From JBGSTR01 sp963707135 (GTDB lineage Bacteria > Pseudomonadota > Gammaproteobacteria > Chromatiales > Chromatiaceae): 64,000 bases of DNA. Every line of letters begins with the position of its first letter. The first letter of the stretch is position 1. The stretch covers positions 1 through 64,000 of the forward strand of contig CAVPOY010000002.1 in assembly GCA_963707135.1 (NCBI GenBank), in the 5' to 3' direction. The notes under the pieces were generated by a model that was not told the DNA's origin, did not search any database, and saw nothing but the letters and a program-made list of their open reading frames with translations. The translations under genes and the position numbers were made by a program. Shown piece after piece: positions 47,642-56,485 of the stretch.

Positions 47642-47805
47642 AGCGCCTATCGACGGTGCTCGCTTCTCGGCACTGGCTCAGCGGTCGCGGTCATGACACG
47701 GTCTCCCAATCTACGCAAAGCCCCGTGCCTCGGCAGCGGGCGTTTGCCGGTGACCGATCGGTAGCGAATTTGTGAAGCATTTGGTACGACGAGCGGCCGA
47801 GTGAG

Positions 47806-48849
47806 TTAATCGAGAGGAAAATAGTCCGGGCATTGCCTGTCGCGGGTCACGCATTCCCGCCAAATTCCCGCTGTCTTATAATTTGGAAGCCACGAAGCTT
47901 TGTCCTTGTTCGCTGTATAAGCCAGGTACGCCTGTATTACGGCCGGATTGCGCGTAAAGGTGAAATTATTTCCCAGGTAACCGTCAACCTGGTTGAGAGG
48001 ATTCAGAGTAATCGGACCCCCGGTCGGGGCTGGATCGGCTGGAATACGCAGCCGCAGGACCTCGTCAAAGAACGGATAGATCAGGTTGTCCGCGCTTCCC
48101 CAATCATGAGCGACTCCCCAATCCTCGGCAAGCGCCCAAAGGGCACCCAAGGGCCGGTTGGCATTTAGTATCGTCTTCATGCGCGTAACAGTACCGCTCT
48201 CCAGTTCCCCGAAATAGAAGATTCCAGGTACCGCGCGTGCCGCGGGTGTCGTGGCGCTCGTCGTGGCATAGCCGGACTTGTTGCACGCGAAGGCGATTAC
48301 CCGGCTGGGACGCCAGAGTGTGAACGAATAGGCGAACGCGCCACCGTGCGAAAAACCCGTCAGCAACAGCGGTGCATCGATCAATTCCGGATGCCCGCTT
48401 TCGGACGCGTGAGCCGCAATGCAGTCGAGCAGCGCCTGGCCGGAACCTCGATTCGCATAAATATAGTCGTCCCGGTTAGTGGGAAACTTCGTTCCTATTG
48501 CCGCGAATCCCCATTTTGTCGCAGTGACTTTCGTTCTGTGCCTCGTGGCGAATCCCCGACCATCCCCGGTGAAACCCGGCGACCATACGATAATGCCGCG
48601 CAGTTTTTCCTGGTTCGCGGGAATGTACATCCGGGTGTCAACCCTGATGCCATTCACGGTGCAACTATAGTCGTTGATCCACTCGGGCAGATCTGTAGGC
48701 GCTTCCGACAGGCTCGTGGCGAAAAGTGCTTCGCCCTGCACTAGATTGGCGGCGAGCAGTAATGGAAAGTAGAGGGCCGCGCCCTTGAGGCCCTTGCGAA
48801 TCCTTTCTCGTCCAGACTGATTGCTAGGGTTCATTAATTGATCGTACAT
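47806..48849 (-). CDS. Secreted alpha/beta-hydrolase (esterase/depolymerase-like)
   Basis: A 347-aa predicted exported hydrolase. N-terminal hydrophobic signal (GAALYFPLLLAANLVQG), then a strand SCTVNGIRVDTRMYIPANQ, oxyanion region IVWSPGFTGDGRGF and nucleophile elbow LLLTGFSHGGAFAYSF (GXSXGG). A candidate Asp and His follow (DWGVAHDWGSADN). It resembles PHB-depolymerase or acetylxylan-esterase-like enzymes, but the substrate is unknown. It is in the same direction as, and just downstream of, the beta-lactamase-family gene (99-base gap). Confidence 0.7.
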   Translation of the reverse strand: MYDQLMNPSNQSGRERIRKGLKGAALYFPLLLAANLVQGEALFATSLSEAPTDLPEWINDYSCTVNGIRVDTRMYIPANQEKLRGIIVWSPGFTGDGRGFATRHRTKVTATKWGFAAIGTKFPTNRDDYIYANRGSGQALLDCIAAHASESGHPELIDAPLLLTGFSHGGAFAYSFTLWRPSRVIAFACNKSGYATTSATTPAARAVPGIFYFGELESGTVTRMKTILNANRPLGALWALAEDWGVAHDWGSADNLIYPFFDEVLRLRIPADPAPTGGPITLNPLNQVDGYLGNNFTFTRNPAVIQAYLAYTANKDKASWLPNYKTAGIWRECVTRDRQCPDYFPLD

Positions 48850-48947
48850 CCGATACTTGCTCTGTTTACGGCGTCGATCGGCCAGATCGTGGATCGGTTA
48901 AAATCCCGAGAGATCTGGTCTGGACGCCGCCTATTGCGTTTGGCTCT

Positions 48948-50066
48948 TTAAGGCGCGAGCCATTGCGAAATTGCCGCGTCCACCAGGGGATACCAATTGT
49001 TGTACTGTTGGTTCAGGGTTCCCGTGAACCCGATGTCCTGTTGAGGCCAGTAATACATAAACGAGTTTCCCCATCCACCGTGGCCCCACAGCTCTCCCCG
49101 GCCGTCGCTCAGCACGACGCGGAAAAGCCCCAGACCGTACTGAGACCCGTCCGAGCGAGTCCAGCCCCTCATAAGGTCCAAGGTATCCGGCTTGGCGAAT
49201 AGACGCCCCTGAAACAGTGCATGCATGAACTTCTGTAGGTCTCTGGTATTGCTCACCAGACCGCCCCCGGCCCAATCGGCGCTTTGTCGCAACTCACCGT
49301 ACAGATCGTCGCTTCGTTCGAAACGGTGCGATTCCCGCCGCAGAGATACTGGTAACTCGCGGTAGGAAAGATAAGTTTCCGTCATGCCGAGGGGTTCGAG
49401 AATGCGATGCCGGTAGATATCCTCGAGCGGCTCTCCGGTGACCGACTCGATGATCATGCCCAGCAGCACATAGTTCGTATCCGCGTAGTGCCACGCTTCT
49501 CCGGGTAAACCGATCGGTCGCATATCCTTTGTGTACGCGATCAGCTCGTCCGGATACCAGAATCGGTTCGTATGTATAAACTCGCCGAGAAAATCCTGAG
49601 AATTCCAATAGTCTGGTAGCCCGGAGAGGTGCTGCAACAGCTCATGGATCTGAATTTCGGGGCCGTAATCGTGGCCGTCCACGACCAGAAGATCCTGGAC
49701 GATGTAATCCGGCAAGAGGTGCCCGATCTCGGTCCACAGCTTCACCGGGCTAGAGGCGTCCTCGTGCATCTGCAGGATCAGCGTGGCGGTGAAGGTCTTG
49801 GTGATGCTCGCGATCTCGAAGGTATGCAATGGCCAGATGGGGCGGGTATCGCGCGCCCAGTTTCCCGATACGCCCTGCCAAAGGATCTTGGAATCCCCCT
49901 GCTGGACCCGCAGTATCCCCCCCCCATAGCCGTTGTTACCGGCAACCCGGTTATCGAGCGCCGCCTGCAGATCCAGTTCGGCAGCCCCTGTGACTACGGG
50001 CGCAATAGAGACCAGCGCCACCAGCACGGAACGCACGATAAGCGCGGATCGTTTCGGAATAGACAT
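48948..50066 (-). CDS. Beta-lactamase family (class C-like) serine hydrolase, secreted
   Basis: A 372-aa exported protein with signal peptide ALIVRSVLVALVSIAPVVTG. The active-site SXXK is in FEIASITKTFTATLILQMHE. The second motif reads AWHYADTNYVLLGMIIESV, so the usual Tyr-X-Asn is Tyr-Ala-Asp. The third motif is GELWGHGGWGNSFMY (HGG). Family members include D-alanyl-D-alanine carboxypeptidases, esterases and class C beta-lactamases; which one cannot be told. The more moderate GC and paired hydrolase neighbour mark an accessory block. Confidence 0.8.
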   Translation of the reverse strand: MSIPKRSALIVRSVLVALVSIAPVVTGAAELDLQAALDNRVAGNNGYGGGILRVQQGDSKILWQGVSGNWARDTRPIWPLHTFEIASITKTFTATLILQMHEDASSPVKLWTEIGHLLPDYIVQDLLVVDGHDYGPEIQIHELLQHLSGLPDYWNSQDFLGEFIHTNRFWYPDELIAYTKDMRPIGLPGEAWHYADTNYVLLGMIIESVTGEPLEDIYRHRILEPLGMTETYLSYRELPVSLRRESHRFERSDDLYGELRQSADWAGGGLVSNTRDLQKFMHALFQGRLFAKPDTLDLMRGWTRSDGSQYGLGLFRVVLSDGRGELWGHGGWGNSFMYYWPQQDIGFTGTLNQQYNNWYPLVDAAISQWLAP

Positions 50067-50566
50067 TCGGTAACCTCAGCTTTGCTTATCGGTGACGGAA
50101 ACAGCGCGGAAAAGTGCTGCGGGGGTCTTGCTCTTTTCTGTACGCACGACAGCATATGGTCTACTGCTCGCGCGCGTGTGTTCGGAGAGTTTCGGAAGGA
50201 ACGCCGCCTTTCCCGCCGTCGAGGGAGCGTAGGGGCGACAGTGGAGAGTGCACTCCGGCGGCGTCTTTACCACTAGAACTCGCTCCGGTTTGGTATCTCG
50301 GTCGTCCGTGCGTCCTTAACGACCGCCTTGAGATTGCCCTCCGCTCTTCGGTGCCCGGGCATCGCCAACTCCCCGGCGTTATCGCCGGTCGGAGCGATTG
50401 ATGTCACCGCCAAGAGCGGGGACGCCGGGTCAACGCTCTCTCAGCCGTGATGGTAGTGCACGGGAAGAGAATCGCAACCGGCGAAATGCGGGAGCCATCA
50501 CGGTTTTCGATTGCCGGCCGGAGCCTGCACAATGGATCGCCCGAACGGCCGCTACGTGACTCAACC
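50067..50566. other. 500-base intergenic region
   Basis: No convincing gene on either strand. It separates the leftward hydrolase genes from rightward nhaP and should contain both promoters. No strong palindrome or repeat was recognised. Confidence 0.4.
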
Positions 50567-51862
50567 ATGCCCCTGTTCGACATCATCGCCATCCTGATCA
50601 CCCTCTCGGCCTTGTTCAGCTGGGTCAACCACCGCTTTCTAAAGCTCCCGACCACCATCGGGCTGATGCTGATCTCGCTTCTGATGTCGCTGTTTCTGTT
50701 GGCGCCGATCCCGTTCACGGACGGCCTGGAACAGGACGTGGAACTGATGCTGGCGAGTGTCGATTTCGACCAGACCCTGTTGCACGGGATGCTGAGCTTC
50801 TTGCTGTTCGCCGGTGCCCTGCATGTGAATCTGCACGATCTGGCCGAGCAGAAATGGGTGATCGCCATACTGGCAACCGCGGGTGTTGTCGGGTCGACTT
50901 TCCTGGTGGGGGGCGGGACCTATTTGATGTTCGGCTGGTTGGGTCTGGACATACCGATCATCTATTGCCTGTTGTTCGGCTCCCTTATCTCGCCGACCGA
51001 CCCGATCGCGGTCATGGGCATACTCAAGAGCGCAGGCGCGGACAAGTCTCTCGAGACCAAGATCGCGGGTGAGTCCCTATTCAACGACGGCGTCGCGGTT
51101 GTGGTGTTTTTGGTCTTGCTGCGTGTCGCGACGGGAGGGGACGAGATCAGTGCGGAGGGGGTGCTCGCGCTTTTCCTGAACGAGGCGGTCGGCGGCCTGA
51201 TTTTCGGCCTGGCGGCCGGCTGGGTTGCGCTCAAGATGCTGTGCCGGGTGGACAACTATCAGGTCGAGGTGCTGATAACGCTGGCACTCGCCGGCGGCGG
51301 CTATGCCCTGGCCGAGCATCTGTCTCTATCCGCGCCCATCGCGGTGGTGGTTGCTGGCCTCCTGATCGGCAATTCCGGGCGAGAGCAGGCGATGTCCGAT
51401 CGGACCATCGAGCATCTGGACACATTCTGGGAGCTGGTGGACGACATCCTGAATGCCGTGCTGTTCGTCTTCATCGGTCTCGAGGTGATGGCGATCTCAC
51501 TGGCCGGCGAGTATCTGCTCGCGGGGCTGCTGGCGATCCTCGTGGTCCTGATCGCGCGCATCGTCAGCGTCGGCTTGCCTATCGGGATCATGCGCCGGTT
51601 CCGCAGCTTTTCGCCCGGGGTCGTGACCGTGCTGACCTGGGGCGGTTTGCGCGGCGGCGTCTCGGTGGCCATGGCCCTGTCGCTGCCTGACGGTGACCCG
51701 CGCGATGTGCTTGTGACCGTGACCTATGTCATCGTGGTGTTTTCGATCCTGGTACAGGGCCTGACCCTGGGCCCCCTGGTCCGCACGCTGGCGGCGCGCG
51801 CCCAGAAGGAGCTGTCCCGTACCCACGTGGGTGAGGACTCGGACGAAGCCGGGGCAGGGTGA
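50567..51862 (+). CDS. nhaP: CPA1-type Na+/H+ antiporter (NhaP-like)
   Basis: A 431-aa cation:proton antiporter with about 12 membrane segments. Key motifs are LLFGSLISPTDPIAVMGIL and AGESLFNDGVAVVVFLVLL, containing the Asp used for ion exchange (FND), plus VLTWGGLRGGVSVAMALSLP near the C-terminus. The ATG at 50567 (MPLFDIIAILITLSALFSW) matches the family start. A cytoplasmic charged tail ends the protein. It fits sodium/pH homeostasis in a saline habitat. Confidence 0.9.
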   Translation: MPLFDIIAILITLSALFSWVNHRFLKLPTTIGLMLISLLMSLFLLAPIPFTDGLEQDVELMLASVDFDQTLLHGMLSFLLFAGALHVNLHDLAEQKWVIAILATAGVVGSTFLVGGGTYLMFGWLGLDIPIIYCLLFGSLISPTDPIAVMGILKSAGADKSLETKIAGESLFNDGVAVVVFLVLLRVATGGDEISAEGVLALFLNEAVGGLIFGLAAGWVALKMLCRVDNYQVEVLITLALAGGGYALAEHLSLSAPIAVVVAGLLIGNSGREQAMSDRTIEHLDTFWELVDDILNAVLFVFIGLEVMAISLAGEYLLAGLLAILVVLIARIVSVGLPIGIMRRFRSFSPGVVTVLTWGGLRGGVSVAMALSLPDGDPRDVLVTVTYVIVVFSILVQGLTLGPLVRTLAARAQKELSRTHVGEDSDEAGAG

Positions 51863-51910
51863 GACTGCGCGAACCCGTTGTCGTGCCGTTGTGATTCCCG
51901 CTCTATACGC

Positions 51911-51941
51911 TGCCCGGAATTCTTTTTGATTCCGTTCCGGG
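51911..51941. terminator. Hairpin between nhaP and the CbiX-like gene
   Basis: Within 51913-51941, CCCGGAA and TTCCGGG form a 7-bp stem around a T-rich loop (CTTTTTG) between two convergent genes. It is a plausible bidirectional terminator. Confidence 0.4.
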
Positions 51942-51966
51942 AGACGGTTTGGAGCGGCGCCCGGGT

Positions 51967-52794
51967 CTAGGGAAACCCGTCTGACGCGACCCGATCGGCC
52001 AGAATCTCCGCCAGCGCCGGATGCGCGCCCACCAGCGGGGATGGAACGACCCGCAAACCCGGGTGCTCTCGCTCGGCGTTCGTCGCGATCCGCTCGATGT
52101 CTCCCCCCGGCCCGGCGTGACGCCCCGCGGCAAGGAACATCAGCGACAGGAATATCGGCGTTCGCCGGTCCTCGGCCGCGAGCCCGCGCAGGGCGTCCTC
52201 GAGCAGCGGGCCGTTGAAGTCATAGTCGGGGCCCGCCCGGCGTTCCATGACGGCTTCCCGAAGCCGCACCGACGGGCCGAGCCGCTCAGCGAGCCGACCG
52301 GCCAGCCAGCCGCGAACGGCGGTCACCTCGGGTATCGGTGAGCCGTGATCCACCAGAAGCACGCGACTGGGCTCTGTCCCGGCGCCCGCGGCCGCGGCCT
52401 GCACCTGATCGGCCAGGATACCGGCGAGTCGCGGTTCGCCGGCCGGGAGCGGGCAGAGCTCCGGAGCGACGCTGATCTCGAAGGACCCCAGCTCCGCGCG
52501 AAGCGCCGCGACACTGTCCGGAATGAAGCGAGTGAGCGCGCGGCTGGGTCCGAAGAACAGGGGCAGGACCAGGAACCGGCGGCTGCCGGTCGGAATCTCC
52601 CGCCGAAGCAAGGTCTCCAGCGTATCGGCGGCCCGGCCGCCGAGCCTTTCCGGGGGTATGCCGTCCGAGTGCTGCAGAGAGACCGGGTGGACATTACGGC
52701 CGAGCCGCTGCGCGAGCGCTGCCGCGAGTCCGCGCAGCGCGATGGTCGACTCGGGTCGCTTCGAGCCGTTGTCGGCCAGCACCAACGTCTGCAT
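51967..52794 (-). CDS. CbiX/SirB-like chelatase family protein, tandem domains
   Basis: A 275-aa protein with two chelatase-type halves. The first begins MQTLVLADNGSKRPESTIAL, where family members have a metal-binding DHGS; here it is DNGS, so the His is Asn. Then LVLPLFFGPSRALT. The second begins VLLVDHGSPIPEVTAVRGW with the His kept, then YDFNGPLLEDAL and PIFLSLMFLAAGRHAGPGGD, including the second His position. It is related to sirohydrochlorin cobalto/ferrochelatases. Whether it still inserts a metal is uncertain. GGAGAGGG precedes the ATG. Confidence 0.75.
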   Translation of the reverse strand: MQTLVLADNGSKRPESTIALRGLAAALAQRLGRNVHPVSLQHSDGIPPERLGGRAADTLETLLRREIPTGSRRFLVLPLFFGPSRALTRFIPDSVAALRAELGSFEISVAPELCPLPAGEPRLAGILADQVQAAAAGAGTEPSRVLLVDHGSPIPEVTAVRGWLAGRLAERLGPSVRLREAVMERRAGPDYDFNGPLLEDALRGLAAEDRRTPIFLSLMFLAAGRHAGPGGDIERIATNAEREHPGLRVVPSPLVGAHPALAEILADRVASDGFP

Positions 52795-53036
52795 GAGCCC
52801 TCTCCATTGCCGGGTTCCCGGCTCCGGCATGAAATGGGGCTGTCGCGGCGACGCCCAAGCCCCGCCCGTCACAACCTACGGTCCCCTTCACGCAGCGGAA
52901 CGCTTCTGTTTCGTCGATATGCCCCTCATGGGGTCCAGCAAGTCTTGGGCGCAACTGGTTTCCGGCGGCGGCCGGCCCGACCCCTGGGTGTGCCAGACGG
53001 CGTGACGCCTTCCCTCACCGGTTGTCTAATAGCGGA

Positions 53037-56000
53037 GTGAACAGTCCGCGTCCCTCACCGCTTAACGTCCGCTGCCGTGGTCTGGTTCTGGCCGGCCTGT
53101 TGGCGATTTTACCCGCGCTCGTCCGGGCGGAGCGCGAGCCGGACCCGGCCGGGCCCGCTCTGTCGCCGGTGGAGTTGGCCTACGTGCAGGGGAGACCGCC
53201 GCTGCGGGTCGTGTACATGGAGGCCCCGCCGTTCGCCTTCGAGCGGGCAGGATCCGCCAACGGGTACAGCATCGAGGTGATGGATCTGGTGGCGAGCCGC
53301 GTGGGGCTCGCTCTCGAGGCCCGCCGCCTGCCGCTGGCCGAGGCGCTGGCCGCGGTAGACAGCGGCGACGCCGATATCATCCTGAACGTCATCCATGGAG
53401 GAAGCGGACACGAGCACCTGAAATACGGAGCGCGCACGGTGGAGATTCAGGAAAAGATCTTTGCCCGCGCGGGGCACTCGGAATTCCCCGATCTCGCGAC
53501 ACTGAGCGGCGCGCGGGTGGCCGTCTGGGACGGCATGGCCCACCGCCACTGGCTGCAGCGCGACGCCCCGGGTTACCTGCCCATCACCGTGCAGGGCTTT
53601 ACCGATGCCCTGATGGCGGTTTCGGACGGGCGCGCCGACGCGGCCGTGATGGAGTCGCGTCTCGGAAACTACCTGCTCGCCGAGGAGCTGATCCCCGATG
53701 TCGCCGAGTCCGGGCCGGCGGCCTGGAAGGGCCACGCCTGGACTATCGCTAGTTACTTCGCGGTTCATCGCGATGCGACCATCCTCGCCCGAATCCTCGA
53801 CAAGTCCCTGGAGAATCTCCCGGCCGGCGAGCTTCAGCGGATTCGCGCCCGGTGGTTCGGCGACGGGGGCCCGGGGTCCGCTCGATCCGCGCCGAGCTTT
53901 ACACGCGAGGACCTGGACTTCCTTACCGCGAAGGGCTTCCGACTGCGTTACTGCTTCCGCCCCTTCTGGCACCCCTACGACTACCTGGTCGACGGCGATC
54001 ACCGGGGCATCTTCAAGGACTTCCTGGACCGTTTTGCAGCCACCCTCGGCGTCGAGATGGAGCCCGTACTCGCCGCAAGCCGGGAGGAAGTGCTCGCTCT
54101 CGCGCGCGCGGGCAAATGCGACCTGATACCCGCGGCGGTGCCCGACCCGGTCGACGAGGCGTCTCTGGTCTACACGACGCCCTACCTGGAGCTGATCCAT
54201 GTATTGGTTGCGGCCGTCGGCAGTCCCTTTGTCGCCGGGATCGATCAGATCGACGACAAACCGATAGCGGTCGCGAAGGACTCGCGTCTTGCCGAGCGTC
54301 TGAGCGCCGAGCACCCGGGCGTGCGGTTCACCGATACGACCAGCTTTACGCAGAGCCTGTCGATGCTCGACCGGGCGGAGGTCTACGCCGCGGTCGCGGA
54401 GCTGGACCAGGCCGGGGTTCTGATGCAGCAGCGTCCAGGACGCTATGCCATCATCGCGAAGCTCGATGCGACCTCGCCGATCGCCGTTGCCGTGCGGCGC
54501 GACGAACCGGCGCTGCTGTCGTTGATGCAGAAGGCGATCGACGACTTGACTCAGGCGGACCGGGACGCCATCGGCCAGCGTTGGACGACCTTCCGGCTCG
54601 ATCAACGGGTGGACCTTACGCGCGTCTGGCAGGTGCTCGCCGTCGCGCTGGTACTGACGCTGATCCTTCTGTACCGCCACCGCGACCTCACCCGGATGAA
54701 CCGGCGCCTGCGGGCGGCCAAGGAGGCCGCCGAGGTCGCCGACCGCGCCAAGGGCGAGTTCCTCGCCAACATGAGCCACGAGATCCGCACCCCGTTGAAC
54801 GCGGTGTTGAACCTGGCCGCGCTCGGGTCCCGGGCGCGAGACCCGGTGCGGGTCCGCGGTTATCTCAACGGGATCGAGCGGTCGGCACGTTCATTGTTGG
54901 GGGTGGTCAACGAGATTCTGGACTTCTCGAAGATCGAGACGGGCGCCATGGAGGTTCGCGCCGCCCCGTTCAGGCTCGGCGAGTTGATCGAGCGGGTGCT
55001 TACTATTGTCAGACCCCTGGCGGCGGCGAAGGGGATCAAGATCGGTTCGCTCATCGGGCCGGGTGTCGGCGAGCGCTGGGCGGGCGACGGCCAGAAGCTG
55101 GAGCGGGTGCTGACGAATCTGCTGGGGAACGCCATCAAGTTCACCGACCACGGCGAGGTCCGCCTCGGCGTCTGGGAGACCGACAACCAAGACGGCGAGC
55201 GCGGGCTGGCGTTCGAGGTCCGCGACACCGGAATCGGTATCCCGTCCGCGCAGATCGAGCGGCTGTTCCAGCCGTTTCAACAGGTCGACAGCTCTTTGAC
55301 GCGCGACTACGGGGGCACCGGGCTCGGGCTCGCGATCGTCAAGCGGCTTGTGGACCTGATGGGCGGATCGGTCAGCGTCGAGAGCAGCCCCGGCGCGGGG
55401 TCGTCGTTCCGGTTCAGCGTGCCGCTGACGCCCTTACCGGCGACCGAACCCGGCCGCGTGGGGTTCGAGCCCGGTGCGCAGGCGCCCTGGGAGCCGCGGG
55501 AAACCGGGCCAGAGGCCAGCCAGCGTCCGCGCCGGGTGCTGGTAGTGGAGGACAACGAGGTGAATCGGGAGATATGCTGCGCGCTTCTGGCGGAACTCGG
55601 GCTAGAGGCAGAGACCGCCGCGAACGGCGCCGAGGCACTGCGGCGGCTGACCGACGAATCCGAACGTTTCGGTCTGGTGTTGATGGATGTACAGATGCCC
55701 GGAATCGACGGTTACGAGACAACGCGCCGGTTGCGCGCCGATCCCCGGTTGGCTGACCTGCCCGTTGTCGCGCTGACCGCCCACGCCCTGGATGCCGACC
55801 GCCGTCGATGCCTGGATGCGGGCATGGACGATCATCTGGCCAAACCGTTCGACCAGTACCAGTTCGCGTGGACGATCTCGCGCTGGTTGCGGCCCCCGCC
55901 ATCGCCGGATCCGTCGATCGAGGCGGGCGCCAGCGCCCCGGCACCGGATACGGGCTGGATCGACAGGGGGGCGGGCATGGCGCGGATAGGCGGGCACTCG

Positions 56001-56291
56001 GAGCTCTACCGGCAGTTGCTCGGCGAGTTCGTGGCGAGCTATGGACCCCGGCTGTCGGTCCTGGACCCCGGCGGTGTCGCGGGGCGCACGGACGATCTGC
56101 GCAGGCTGCTGCATGGCCTCAAGGGCACGGCGCCTATGCTCGGGGCGGACGCGCTCGGCGCCCTGGCGGCACGGGTCGAGGAGGCCCTGGAGCGCGGCGA
56201 AGCTCCGGCCGATGATCTGGTCGCCGAGCTGAGGACCGCCCTCAGCGGAACGCTCGCGACGGCCGCCGTAGGCGCCGAGGCCCCGGTCTGA
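53037..56291 (+). CDS. EvgS/BvgS-like hybrid sensor kinase (2 SBP domains, HisKA, HATPase, REC, Hpt)
   Basis: A 1,084-aa inner-membrane phosphorelay kinase. Order: signal (LVLAGLLAILPALVRA), two SBP_bac_3 Venus-flytrap domains (about 55-285 and 300-520; LRVVYMEAPPFAFERAGSAN and LRYCFRPFWHPYDYLVDGDH), one membrane segment (VWQVLAVALVLTLILLY), HisKA with His near 580 (ANMSHEIRTPLNAV), HATPase (LTNLLGNAIKF, DTGIGIP, GTGLGLAI), REC (VLVVEDNEVN, Asp in VLMDVQMPG near 883) and Hpt (His near 1025, LLHGLKGTAPMLG). Start is GTG 53037 or TTG 53022. The ligand is unknown. It is upstream of a REC-kinase and a NarL-type regulator that could receive the phosphoryl group. Confidence 0.9.
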   Translation: MNSPRPSPLNVRCRGLVLAGLLAILPALVRAEREPDPAGPALSPVELAYVQGRPPLRVVYMEAPPFAFERAGSANGYSIEVMDLVASRVGLALEARRLPLAEALAAVDSGDADIILNVIHGGSGHEHLKYGARTVEIQEKIFARAGHSEFPDLATLSGARVAVWDGMAHRHWLQRDAPGYLPITVQGFTDALMAVSDGRADAAVMESRLGNYLLAEELIPDVAESGPAAWKGHAWTIASYFAVHRDATILARILDKSLENLPAGELQRIRARWFGDGGPGSARSAPSFTREDLDFLTAKGFRLRYCFRPFWHPYDYLVDGDHRGIFKDFLDRFAATLGVEMEPVLAASREEVLALARAGKCDLIPAAVPDPVDEASLVYTTPYLELIHVLVAAVGSPFVAGIDQIDDKPIAVAKDSRLAERLSAEHPGVRFTDTTSFTQSLSMLDRAEVYAAVAELDQAGVLMQQRPGRYAIIAKLDATSPIAVAVRRDEPALLSLMQKAIDDLTQADRDAIGQRWTTFRLDQRVDLTRVWQVLAVALVLTLILLYRHRDLTRMNRRLRAAKEAAEVADRAKGEFLANMSHEIRTPLNAVLNLAALGSRARDPVRVRGYLNGIERSARSLLGVVNEILDFSKIETGAMEVRAAPFRLGELIERVLTIVRPLAAAKGIKIGSLIGPGVGERWAGDGQKLERVLTNLLGNAIKFTDHGEVRLGVWETDNQDGERGLAFEVRDTGIGIPSAQIERLFQPFQQVDSSLTRDYGGTGLGLAIVKRLVDLMGGSVSVESSPGAGSSFRFSVPLTPLPATEPGRVGFEPGAQAPWEPRETGPEASQRPRRVLVVEDNEVNREICCALLAELGLEAETAANGAEALRRLTDESERFGLVLMDVQMPGIDGYETTRRLRADPRLADLPVVALTAHALDADRRRCLDAGMDDHLAKPFDQYQFAWTISRWLRPPPSPDPSIEAGASAPAPDTGWIDRGAGMARIGGHSELYRQLLGEFVASYGPRLSVLDPGGVAGRTDDLRRLLHGLKGTAPMLGADALGALAARVEEALERGEAPADDLVAELRTALSGTLATAAVGAEAPV

Positions 56292-56313
56292 TCGAACGCG
56301 GCCGCCTTGTGAG

Positions 56314-56457
56314 ATGCTGACCAAGCGCCATCCGGGCACGTGATCAGCTCGCACTCCGGGATGCGCGACTCTCGCAGCGCCCCATTTTCAATGGCTTAAA
56401 TCCATTTAAAATGCAGGGCCATCCCTGGTCCGTACAGGAAAAGCAAAAAATCAGCGT
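56314..56457 (+). repeat. 144-bp inverted-end repeat, copy 2
   Basis: Ends read ATGCTGACCA (left) and AATCAGCGT (right), inverted relative to each other. Contains an imperfect hairpin (56318-56346) and a second one (56383-56413: CATTTTCAATGG, 7-base loop, CCATTTAAAATG). It aligns ungapped over 144 positions to the minus strand of 10019-10162. It fills the leader between the hybrid kinase and the REC-kinase gene, ending 28 bases before the latter's start, so it may affect that gene's expression. Confidence 0.8.
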
Positions 56458-56485
56458 TTACCTTGGGCTTGAACTGGGCAATCGC

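Noticed and set aside
53109..54779. 556-aa minus-strand open frame inside the hybrid kinase
   Set aside because: It is fully covered by two periplasmic binding domains on the plus strand; there is no recognisable motif or ribosome site on the minus strand.
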